A stretch of 23,207 bases of DNA from assembly GCA_902477765.1 (NCBI GenBank), contig CABSIM010000042.1, positions 1-23,207 on the forward strand, given 5' to 3'. Numbering within the stretch: the stretch's first letter is position 1; each line of letters opens with the position of its first letter. The notes beneath the pieces were generated by a model. The model made no database searches. It saw only the letters and a program-made list of their open reading frames with translations, and had not been told where the DNA came from. Both the position numbers and the translations under genes were made by a program. Origin of the DNA: an uncultured Clostridiaceae bacterium. Lineage in GTDB: Bacteria > Bacillota > Clostridia > Lachnospirales > Lachnospiraceae. Of this stretch, positions 15,567-21,281 are shown in pieces.

Positions 15567-16682
15567 ATGGATATGGAAGCAAGGAAATACATCAGGATTT
15601 TTTTGAATATCTCGATTCCGCTGGTGACAGTGTGGCTGATCTGCTTTCTTCTGCCGAAGGCTCTGGCCTTTTTCATGCCGTTTGTCATCGGGTGGATTGT
15701 GGCCATGATTGCCAATCCTCTGGTGAGGTTCCTTGAAAAACGGGTAAAGATGGTAAGAAAACACAGTTCGGTCCTGCTGATTGTCTTTGTCCTGGCTCTT
15801 GTCATCGGTGTCCTTTATCTGCTTATCAGCTTCCTGATCCACGAGACCAACGGATTCCTGCAGGCGCTTCCGCAGCTCTATGAAATGGGAAGCAGAGAGG
15901 TTGCGGATGCCTATGAAAGTTTCTCGGAAAAATTCGGGATTCTGCCCCGGTCTGTGGAGGCGTCATTTGAACAGGTTATGGATGCCGCAGCATCCTTTGC
16001 CGGAGATTTCTTTCAGGAACATGCGGCTTCGGCAGGCGGGGCCGTGGCAAGAACTCTGCCGGACATTCTTGTAAATGTGATCGTGGTGCTGCTGTCATCC
16101 TATCTTTTTCTGACAGAGCATGACCGGATCCTGACGGCGGTGAAAAGCCACATGCCGGATTATGCGGTCCGGTACGCTGCTCTTCTGAAGCAGGACATCA
16201 GAAAAGTGGTGGGCGGATACTTCATGGCCCAGTTTAAAATCATGTTTGTGGTGGCGGTGATACTGTTTGCGGGATTTCTGATTCTTCAGGTGCGCTACGG
16301 CTTTTTCTGGGCTGTGGCAATTGCATTTCTGGATTTTCTGCCCATGTTCGGCACAGGTACGGCACTGATTCCGTGGGCGCTGGTGAAACTGCTGGCCGGA
16401 GAATATGCCTATGCGTTCGGTCTGGTGATGATCTATGTACTTTCCCAGGTGATCCGCCAGCTGATTCAGCCGAAAATTGTCGGGGACAGTATGGGGCTGC
16501 CGCCGCTGACCACGCTTTTCCTGCTGTTTGTGGGATACCGGATAAAGGGACTTGCCGGTATGATCCTGGCAGTGCCGGTTGGCATGATTTTCATAAACTT
16601 CTATAAATACGGGGCATTCGATTCCCTGATCAGAAATGTACGCCTGCTTCTGGAAGAAATCCGGAAGCTGCGGAAGGAATAG
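15567..16682 (+). CDS. ytvI: YtvI-like AI-2E/PerM-family membrane protein
   Basis: A 371-aa polytopic protein of the AI-2E transporter (PerM) superfamily; the nearest relative by overall pattern is the sporulation integral membrane protein YtvI. N-terminal helices (FLNISIPLVTVWLICFLLP, FFMPFVIGWIVAMIANPLV) precede a soluble region with amphipathic helices (about 95-165). The conserved C-terminal block shows FFWAVAIAFLDFLPMFGTGT, VIRQLIQPKIVGDSMGLPPL and FVGYRIKGLAGMILAVPVG. Transport substrate is unknown. It is the last gene of the cda unit and is followed by a strong hairpin. ATG 15567 (or 15573) has AGGAAGCAGGTG upstream. Confidence 0.88.
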   Translation: MDMEARKYIRIFLNISIPLVTVWLICFLLPKALAFFMPFVIGWIVAMIANPLVRFLEKRVKMVRKHSSVLLIVFVLALVIGVLYLLISFLIHETNGFLQALPQLYEMGSREVADAYESFSEKFGILPRSVEASFEQVMDAAASFAGDFFQEHAASAGGAVARTLPDILVNVIVVLLSSYLFLTEHDRILTAVKSHMPDYAVRYAALLKQDIRKVVGGYFMAQFKIMFVVAVILFAGFLILQVRYGFFWAVAIAFLDFLPMFGTGTALIPWALVKLLAGEYAYAFGLVMIYVLSQVIRQLIQPKIVGDSMGLPPLTTLFLLFVGYRIKGLAGMILAVPVGMIFINFYKYGAFDSLIRNVRLLLEEIRKLRKE

Positions 16683-16730
16683 GGAACAGAGACATGAGAA
16701 GCCAGGAAAAACCGGAAGAAAATCCGAAAA

Positions 16731-16772
16731 TAAAAAACTCTCCGTTTCAGGTATCTGACGGGGAGTTTTCTG
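16731..16772. terminator. Bidirectional terminator after ytvI
   Basis: Arms AAAACTCTCCGT (16734-16745) and ACGGGGAGTTTT (16758-16769) pair over 12 bp with one G-U. It is followed by TTTTCTG on the plus strand and by T6-A-T4 on the minus strand, so it also backs up the leftward small-RNA terminator. Confidence 0.85.
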
Positions 16773-16804
16773 TATTTGGAGGATAACCTTTCTCTGACAA
16801 GGAC

Positions 16805-16907
16805 ACAAAAAATACACCAGCCGCAGCGTGTTCCCGGGATAATCTGTGTGAGACCGGACACCTGCGATGCGGCGGATACCGCACTCCTCCCGGAACTGGT
16901 GTATTTG
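16805..16907 (-). ncRNA. Candidate ~100-nt structured small RNA
   Basis: Read on the minus strand, a perfect 11-bp closing helix (16906-16896 with 16820-16810) joins the predicted 5' and 3' ends. Inside is a second helix (TTCCGGGA with TCCCGGGAA, one bulge), a 10-nt one-sided internal loop, and two small hairpins (TGCGG/CCGCA and GTGT/ACAC). Six U residues (16812-16807) follow the closing helix, so it doubles as the terminator. A consensus promoter ends exactly upstream. No open frame or ribosome site is present. It lacks the conserved motifs I know for 6S, SRP, tmRNA, RNase P or 5S RNA, so the family is unknown. Confidence 0.6.
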
Positions 16908-16913
16908 AGAAGC

Positions 16914-16942
16914 ATTATATGACAGAATAAAGAAAGATGCAA
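16914..16942 (-). promoter_or_regulatory. Promoter of the candidate small RNA
   Basis: Minus strand -35 TTGCAT (16942-16937), exactly 17 bp, -10 TATAAT (16919-16914). The predicted start is about 16907, the first base beside the closing helix. It begins 19 bp beyond the stop of the Spo0A-C gene. Confidence 0.65.
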
Positions 16943-16960
16943 GACGCAAATGAGAAGGAG

Positions 16961-17299
16961 TTATCCGTTCTGCTCTTCCAGATAATTCACAAGGCCGTCA
17001 ATGAATCTGCCGTTTTTGGGCTTGGTGTCAGAGGGATAGGGTATGATCTCACTCAGAAACTCCCGGTTTCCATGGTTCCAGATCAGATCCACGATGGTCC
17101 GGATGTCCCGCTCCACACAGTAAGGAGTGGTGTGGAACTGACGTGCCACTTCGTTGTACAGCCATTTGCACTGATAGATGTTTTCATGGCTGTTCATGAC
17201 GGTTTCTATGGCAGCCGCAGTGTAATAGAAACCGAGATAGCTTCCGTTGGCGCCAAGTCTGCGCAGCAGCTTATGCGTTTCTGTTTCTTTTCTTGTCAT
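16961..17299 (-). CDS. Stand-alone Spo0A C-terminal (DNA-binding) domain protein
   Basis: A 112-aa protein matching the effector domain of the sporulation master regulator Spo0A along nearly its whole length, without a receiver domain. Corresponding stretches are LRRLGANGSYLGFYYTAAAI, then LYNEVARQFHTTPYCVERDIRT (helix-turn-helix and recognition helix), then IWNHGNREFLSEI and KPKNGRFIDGLVNYL. In Spo0A these bind 0A boxes. Lacking a receiver, it cannot be switched by phosphorylation and may bind constitutively, compete with Spo0A, or serve another regulon. ATG 17299 follows AGGGAG about 10 bp upstream; the TTG at 17305 would extend it by two residues. An imperfect 0A-like site (TTTGTCGAT, minus strand 17385-17377) lies about 80 bp upstream. 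Confidence 0.85.
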   Translation of the reverse strand: MTRKETETHKLLRRLGANGSYLGFYYTAAAIETVMNSHENIYQCKWLYNEVARQFHTTPYCVERDIRTIVDLIWNHGNREFLSEIIPYPSDTKPKNGRFIDGLVNYLEEQNG

Positions 17300-17450
17300 C
17301 TGCAATTCTCTCCCTTTCTTTTGTATGCTTTCAGTCCTATTTTAGTTGGAAGAGGCAAAGACGAAAACAGAATTCTATCGACAAATTCCGACGGAAAAAG
17401 GGGAAAACATATGAGGACCGGAAAAAACCGTGAAATGCCGAAGGTTCTTC

Positions 17451-17479
17451 TTGCAAAAGAGAACAGAATATAGTACAAT
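17451..17479 (+). promoter_or_regulatory. Promoter of tRNA-Val
   Basis: -35 TTGCAA (17451-17456), 17 bp, -10 TACAAT (17474-17479), 7 bp before the tRNA 5' end. Confidence 0.65.
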
Positions 17480-17486
17480 TACCTAC

Positions 17487-17559
17487 GGAGATATAGCTCA
17501 GCTGGGAGAGCATCTGCTTGACGTGTAGAGGGTCGCAGGTTCGAGTCCTGTTGTCTCCA
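17487..17559 (+). tRNA. tRNA-Val(GAC)
   Basis: Full cloverleaf: acceptor GGAGATA/TGTCTCC, D-stem GCTC/GAGC, anticodon stem TCTGC/GTAGA with loop TTGACGT (anticodon GAC), T-arm GCAGG-TTCGAGT-CCTGT, discriminator A. CCA is not encoded. 73 nt. Confidence 0.95.
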
Positions 17560-17562
17560 TTG

Positions 17563-17602
17563 AAAATGCCTTTGACTGCCGTGTGCGTCGGAGGCATTTT
17601 TT
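17563..17602 (+). terminator. Terminator after tRNA-Val
   Basis: AAATGCCT (17564-17571) and AGGCATTT (17592-17599) form a stem followed by a T-rich run, 4 bp after the tRNA. Confidence 0.85.
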
Positions 17603-17692
17603 ATTGAAAAATTACCTGGAACCGGAAGACGTGATACTCTGTCCGGGGGGCCTGTCCGGGGAAGCAGCCCGGAAGCCGGCAGGAACCGGTGC

Positions 17693-17728
17693 AAAAAAAT
17701 ACCCGGCGGGATTTCCCGACGGGTATTC
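17693..17728 (-). terminator. Terminator after tRNA-Gly
   Basis: ATACCCG (17699-17705) and CGGGTAT (17720-17726) with an inner CGGGA/TCCCG stem; seven U follow on the minus strand. The 17603-17692 stretch between this and the tRNA-Val terminator holds nothing I can recognise. Confidence 0.85.
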
Positions 17729-17738
17729 TGAAACAGAA

Positions 17739-17809
17739 AGCAGATAACGGGAGTCGAACCCGCCTTTCCAGCTTGGGAAGCTAGCGTTCTACCGATGAAC
17801 CATATCTGC
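17739..17809 (-). tRNA. tRNA-Gly(CCC)
   Basis: Acceptor GCAGATA/TATCTGC, D-arm with GGTTC, anticodon stem CTAGC/GCTGG with loop TTCCCAA (anticodon CCC), T-arm CGGG-TTCGACT-CCCG, discriminator U as usual for tRNA-Gly. CCA not encoded; 71 nt. Confidence 0.95.
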
Positions 17810-17830
17810 AGATTTCCCTGTAAAATAAAA

Positions 17831-17862
17831 TCTCAGGAGAAAGAAAATTCTGTCTCCTGAAA
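17831..17862 (-). terminator. Hairpin between tRNA-Ala and tRNA-Gly
   Basis: TCAGGAGA (17833-17840) and TCTCCTGA (17853-17860) form an 8-bp stem. On the minus strand it is followed by GATTTTATTTTA, a weak U-run. It may be a leaky terminator or a processing hairpin; tRNA-Gly has no clear promoter of its own and needs read-through. Confidence 0.55.
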
Positions 17863-17867
17863 TCCAG

Positions 17868-17940
17868 TGGAGCATATGGGATTCGAACCCACGGCCTTTT
17901 GAATGCCATTCAAACGCGCTCCCAGCTGCGCCAATGCCCC
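17868..17940 (-). tRNA. tRNA-Ala(GGC)
   Basis: Acceptor GGGGCAT/ATGCTCC, D-stem GCGC/GCGC, anticodon stem TTTGA/TCAAA with loop ATGGCAT (anticodon GGC), T-arm GTGGG-TTCGAAT-CCCAT, discriminator A. CCA not encoded; 73 nt. Confidence 0.95.
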
Positions 17941-17957
17941 GTAAACTTACGAAAGTT

Positions 17958-17986
17958 ATTCTAGCACACTTTCCCGGAAATTACAA
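17958..17986 (-). promoter_or_regulatory. Promoter of the tRNA-Ala/tRNA-Gly unit
   Basis: Minus strand -35 TTGTAA (17986-17981), 17 bp, -10 TAGAAT (17963-17958). Confidence 0.65.
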
Positions 17987-18027
17987 GTTTTTCTTTTGAA
18001 GAGTTGCAAATTCTTTTGGAGTCCATA

Positions 18028-18036
18028 TGCTATAAT
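18028..18036 (+). promoter_or_regulatory. Extended -10 promoter of the SpoIID-like gene
   Basis: TGCTATAAT matches TGnTATAAT. TTGCAA at 18004-18009 is 21 bp away, too far for a normal -35. The predicted start near 18043 excludes the upstream in-frame starts at 17996 and 18035. Confidence 0.55.
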
Positions 18037-18061
18037 GAAATGGTTATCATATGAGGCATCT

Positions 18062-19291
18062 ATGGGAAAAGGTTATTTGCAGGTGGATGTGGTATCCGAT
18101 ACCAATAATTTTCCGGTGGAAGACGCGGAAGTTTCCATTTCGGATATGGAAAATCCGGATCTGGTTCTTGAAACACTTCATACCAACAGCTCAGGCCAGA
18201 CAGAAAATGTCCAGCTTGAAGCACCTCCGGTGGAGTACAGTCTGGAACCGGGAGATACAAGGCCATATTCGGAGTATACTCTGAGAATATCGGCTCCGGG
18301 ATTTGAACCTGTACTCATCTCAGGAACAGAGATTCTTTCCGATGCCACTGCCATCCAGCAGGTCCGGCTCCGGCCAAGGGAGCTGGCAGTGGGAGAAAGA
18401 GAGGACATCATCATACCGGATCATACACTGTACGGCTCCTATCCCCCAAAGATTGCGGAAGATGAAGTCAAGCCGGTAAACGAAAGCGGAGAAATCGTAC
18501 TGTCCAGAGTGGTGGTACCCCAGACTGTGGTGGTTCATGACGGCGTGCCCACCAATGCATCCGCAAAGAACTATTATGTCCCGTACCGGGATTACATCAA
18601 AAATGTGGCTTCCAGTGAGATTTATGCCACCTGGCCCCAGGCAACCATCGTGGCAAATGTTCTGGCAATCATGTCATTTACACTGAACCGGGTCTACACG
18701 GAGTGGTACAGGAATCAGGGGTATGATTTCACCATTACGTCATCCACTGCGTTTGACCATAAATGGATTTACGGAAGAAATATTTATGAAAGCATATCCG
18801 TGGTGGTGGATGATATTTTTGACAGCTATCTGTCCAGGCCTGGTGTAAAGCAGCCGATTCTGACACAGTACTGTGACGGGAGAAAAGTGTCGTGTCCCGG
18901 CTGGATGACTCAGTGGGGCTCCTGTGATCTGGGGGAACGGGGATACAGCCCCATTGAGATTCTCCGGTATTTCTACGGAGATTCCATCTATATCAATAAT
19001 GCGGAACAGATTTCCGGAATTCCGGCGTCGTGGCCTGGATACGATCTGACTGTCGGAACCAGCGGGGATAAGGTAAGGCAGCTGCAGGAGCAGCTGGATG
19101 CAATTGCAGAGATCTATTCTGCCATTCCAAGAGTAACACCGGACGGGATCTACGGAAATGCCACAGCGCGGTCAGTCCGCGAGTTCCAGTCTATTTTCGG
19201 GCTTCCCGAGACAGGCACCGTGGATTTTGCAACCTGGTATAAGATCTCGCATATATATGTGGCGATTTCAAGAATTGCCGAGCTTTCATGA
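18062..19291 (+). CDS. SpoIID-like protein with carboxypeptidase-regulatory-like and peptidoglycan-binding domains
   Basis: A 409-aa, three-part protein. Residues 1-115 form a carboxypeptidase-regulatory-like beta domain (DTNNFPVEDAEVSISDMENP, SGQTENVQL, YTLRISAPGFEPVLISG). The middle (about 165-310) resembles SpoIID/LytB lytic transglycosylases: YIKNVASSEIYATWP, with Glu186 at the position of the SpoIID catalytic Glu, then MTQWGSCDLGERGYSPIEILRYFYGDSIYI, like the SpoIID end motif. The C-terminus is a PG_binding_1 domain (GDKVRQLQEQLDAI to DGIYGNATARSVREFQ). No signal peptide is visible. ATG 18062 has TGAGG 6 bp upstream. It may act in the mother cell or on the spore envelope, but this is inferred. 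It probably cleaves or binds glycan strands. Confidence 0.72.
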   Translation: MGKGYLQVDVVSDTNNFPVEDAEVSISDMENPDLVLETLHTNSSGQTENVQLEAPPVEYSLEPGDTRPYSEYTLRISAPGFEPVLISGTEILSDATAIQQVRLRPRELAVGEREDIIIPDHTLYGSYPPKIAEDEVKPVNESGEIVLSRVVVPQTVVVHDGVPTNASAKNYYVPYRDYIKNVASSEIYATWPQATIVANVLAIMSFTLNRVYTEWYRNQGYDFTITSSTAFDHKWIYGRNIYESISVVVDDIFDSYLSRPGVKQPILTQYCDGRKVSCPGWMTQWGSCDLGERGYSPIEILRYFYGDSIYINNAEQISGIPASWPGYDLTVGTSGDKVRQLQEQLDAIAEIYSAIPRVTPDGIYGNATARSVREFQSIFGLPETGTVDFATWYKISHIYVAISRIAELS

Positions 19292-19390
19292 ACTGGCGTC
19301 TGTGGAGGAAGGCCGGGGAGTGAGTCTGGAAATGGATGCATCAGACATGACTGCCCCTGACATGAACTGAAATCTGAAAATTAATGGGAA

Positions 19391-19458
19391 ATGTCATAAA
19401 AATGTAAACATAATGTAATGAGATGGAAATTGCCAAAGAATTGTGCGGACGATATAAT
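19391..19458 (+). promoter_or_regulatory. Promoter with three 11-bp phased repeats
   Basis: ATGTCAT (19391), ATGTAAA (19402) and ATGTAAT (19413) start exactly 11 bp apart. They are followed 10 bp later by -35 TTGCCA (19430-19435), 17 bp and -10 TATAAT (19453-19458). The spacing and TGTCAT-like core resemble PhoB-type boxes. Confidence 0.6.
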
Positions 19459-19504
19459 AGAGACAGAAGATAAAGTGTCTGGCAGACCTAGTGGAGGTGG
19501 GGAT

Positions 19505-20737
19505 ATGAAAAAGAAATACAGGATTCTGATGCTGGCCGGCTGTCTGTCTCTGATGTGGGGGATCACATCGGCTGCGGAGGAGGAAGTAAAAATTGACAAG
19601 GTGTCCGTACAGATTACCTGCAATCCGGTGCCGGAGGCAGGAGAGGATGTGGGAACAGTATCAGCATCCACATCCGGTACAGAGTTTACCGTGGAAGGGG
19701 CGGAATATGAAAATGACGCGGGAAGCTGGATTCTGGGAGACGAACCTGTGGTTCTGGTGGAACTGGAGGCCAGACCCGGATACAGATTCAGCTATACCAG
19801 CAAGAGCCATTTCGAACTCTCCGGAAACGGAGGAGCCTCTTTCAAACGTGCCAGGATCTATGACAGCGGTGCCACCATGGAGCTTCAGGTGGAACTGGAT
19901 CAGATTACGGGACGCCTCGGACCGGTGGAGGATATGGACTGGGACGGAAGATATGCATGGTGGGAACATCTTGACGGTGCAAAAAGCTATGAAGTAAGGC
20001 TGTACCGCAATGACACCACGGTGGGGACATACACCACAGATGACAATGAGTTCGATTTTACAGGGAAATATACCAGAGCCGGGGACTATACATTCCGGGT
20101 CCGCGGGATCGCAGATTATAACAGCCGCGCCGGGGAGTGGTCGGATTATTCGGAAGAGTATTATATTTCTGCCCGTGAAGCTGGCTGGAAAAATCCGGAA
20201 GAACCGCAGCGGCCGGGAGATCCCGGGAAAAAGGAACCTGAAAAGGACCGCTGGGAACAGAATCCGTCCGGATGGAGGTACCGGTTCGGAAACGGTTCCT
20301 ACATGTCAGGCGGATGGCTGCAGCTGAGCGGGACCTGGTACTATTTCGGCAATGACAGCTATATGAAGACGGGCTGGCAGCATGTAAACGGAAAATGGTA
20401 CTATATGTCAGGAAACGGAGGCATGCTGACAGGGTGGCAGTACATCAACGGAAGATGGTATTACCTGGAAGGAAGCGGAGCGATGCTGACGGGCTGGCAG
20501 TACATCAACGGAAGATGGTATTATCTGGAAGGAAGCGGAGCGATGCTGACGGGCTGGCAGTATATCAACGGAAAATGGTACTATCTGGAAGGAAGCGGAG
20601 CGATGCTGACAGGCTGGCAGTATATCAATGGAAACTGGTATTACCTTGGCAGCAGCGGAGCCATGTATGCGGATGCCTGGACACCGGACGGCTTCTATAT
20701 GGGAAGGAACGGAGCCTATACGGGACAGAGAAGATAG
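19505..20737 (+). CDS. Secreted choline-binding-type cell-wall repeat protein with fibronectin III-like domain
   Basis: A 410-aa exported protein. The signal peptide (MKKKYRILMLAGCLSLMWG, cleavage near TSA-AEE) is followed by a beta-rich region (about 30-140). A fibronectin III-like module comes next (DMDWDGRYAWWEHLDGAKSY to YSDYSEEYYISA), then a Pro/Lys/Glu linker (EEPQRPGDPGKKEPEKDRWE). The last part has about seven CW_binding_1-type repeats of 20 residues (GWQYINGRWYYLEGSGAMLT), which in other proteins bind choline or wall polymers. No enzymatic domain is recognised, so it is probably a surface adhesin or structural wall protein. ATG 19505 has GGAGGTGGGG just upstream; the ORF extends upstream but that part covers the promoter. 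Confidence 0.85.
   Translation: MKKKYRILMLAGCLSLMWGITSAAEEEVKIDKVSVQITCNPVPEAGEDVGTVSASTSGTEFTVEGAEYENDAGSWILGDEPVVLVELEARPGYRFSYTSKSHFELSGNGGASFKRARIYDSGATMELQVELDQITGRLGPVEDMDWDGRYAWWEHLDGAKSYEVRLYRNDTTVGTYTTDDNEFDFTGKYTRAGDYTFRVRGIADYNSRAGEWSDYSEEYYISAREAGWKNPEEPQRPGDPGKKEPEKDRWEQNPSGWRYRFGNGSYMSGGWLQLSGTWYYFGNDSYMKTGWQHVNGKWYYMSGNGGMLTGWQYINGRWYYLEGSGAMLTGWQYINGRWYYLEGSGAMLTGWQYINGKWYYLEGSGAMLTGWQYINGNWYYLGSSGAMYADAWTPDGFYMGRNGAYTGQRR
20281..20700 (+). repeat. 60-bp tandem repeats encoding wall-binding modules
   Basis: About seven copies with an exact 60-bp period. Units at 20461, 20521 and 20581 are nearly identical and differ mainly at synonymous positions; outer copies are degenerate. 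Confidence 0.95.
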
Positions 20738-20768
20738 GGAATCCGAATCCGGGATTCCGAAAACCGCA

Positions 20769-20790
20769 GCTAAGAAAAAGCTAAGAAAAA
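20769..20790 (-). promoter_or_regulatory. Two 11-bp phased CTTAGC boxes
   Basis: GCTAAGAAAAA occurs twice in a row (20769-20779, 20780-20790); on the minus strand this is CTTAGC-N5-CTTAGC. The same hexamer and period occur before the histidine kinase gene. It lies about 70 bp upstream of the -10 of the small membrane peptide gene. Confidence 0.55.
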
Positions 20791-20852
20791 TCTGACGGTG
20801 ATTAAGCGGCGGCAAAAAACTCCGCAGATGTATGGAAGTACGGAAATTCCTG

Positions 20853-20861
20853 TGCTATGAT
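20853..20861 (+). promoter_or_regulatory. Extended -10 promoter of the small membrane peptide gene
   Basis: TGCTATGAT fits TGnTATAAT with one mismatch. Start predicted near 20868, about 26 nt before the ATG. Confidence 0.45.
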
Positions 20862-20893
20862 GCTTCACAGCAAAATGGAAAGAAGGTCATAAC

Positions 20894-21040
20894 ATGGGAA
20901 ATGTGATAAGTGTATTGTTTCTGATTCTTATGGTGGTTATCGGCGGGATTCCCAGCATTGTCATTACGGCCAGCATCCCGGTTCTGATTGCCCAGAAGAT
21001 ATACAGAAAGGCCAGATACGGAGTATCTCTTTATGCATAA
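20894..21040 (+). CDS. 48-aa hydrophobic small membrane protein, function unknown
   Basis: An open frame of 48 codons starting with ATG and preceded by AAGAAGG at 7 bp, a good ribosome site. Residues 4-35 are continuously hydrophobic (ISVLFLILMVVIGG, IPSIVITASIPVLIA), broken by Gly-Gly-Ile-Pro. This suggests one long or two short membrane helices. The C-terminus is basic (QKIYRKARYG), fitting an inside-positive tail. It has a promoter and a terminator of its own, and lies between wall-protein and two-component genes. I do not recognise the family. It resembles KdpF-type or regulatory membrane peptides only in size and hydrophobicity. Confidence 0.65.
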   Translation: MGNVISVLFLILMVVIGGIPSIVITASIPVLIAQKIYRKARYGVSLYA

Positions 21041-21081
21041 AAGCAGATAATGGCTGATACGCAGATGGATTTTCTGAAACG

Positions 21082-21137
21082 AAAACACCGGAATCCCCGG
21101 GTCCTGCAAGTGACCCTGGCTGGATCCGGTGTTTTTT
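21082..21137 (+). terminator. Terminator after the small membrane protein gene
   Basis: AAAACACCGGA (21082-21092) pairs with TCCGGTGTTTT (21125-21135), with an inner GGGTC/GACCC helix, then T-rich DNA. Confidence 0.88.
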
Positions 21138-21183
21138 ATGCCCGGAAACAGGACAATATGGAATACAGGAGCTGAAGGAGAAA

Positions 21184-21229
21184 CTTAACAAAAACTTAGC
21201 GGAAACTTAGCGGGAAAGTATGATATAAT
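21184..21229 (+). promoter_or_regulatory. Promoter with three 11-bp phased CTTARC boxes
   Basis: CTTAAC (21184), CTTAGC (21195) and CTTAGC (21206) are exactly 11 bp apart. The last overlaps where a -35 would be (21201-21206). TGATATAAT (21221-21229) is a perfect extended -10. This is the layout of an activator-dependent OmpR/PhoP-family promoter and suggests autoregulation of the two-component genes. Confidence 0.65.
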
Positions 21230-21281
21230 ATTTTATCAAATCGACCATTTGAAATCGGGAGGAAAGGAAGAGGCAGGATAT

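Noticed and set aside
16810..16906. Structure with 11-bp terminal inverted repeats as a MITE
   Set aside because: No target-site duplication flanks it, and the promoter position and U-run fit an RNA gene better.
17640..17692. GGGGAAGCAGCCCGG resembles part of the SRP RNA apical motif (GGAAGCAGCC)
   Set aside because: The GGAA tetraloop with its closing pairs and the UCAGG strand are missing, and there is no enclosing helix or promoter; taken as chance in GC-rich spacer.
20281..20700. Regular 60-bp repeats as a possible CRISPR array
   Set aside because: The repeats are contiguous, in frame and encode wall-binding modules; there are no spacers and no cas genes.
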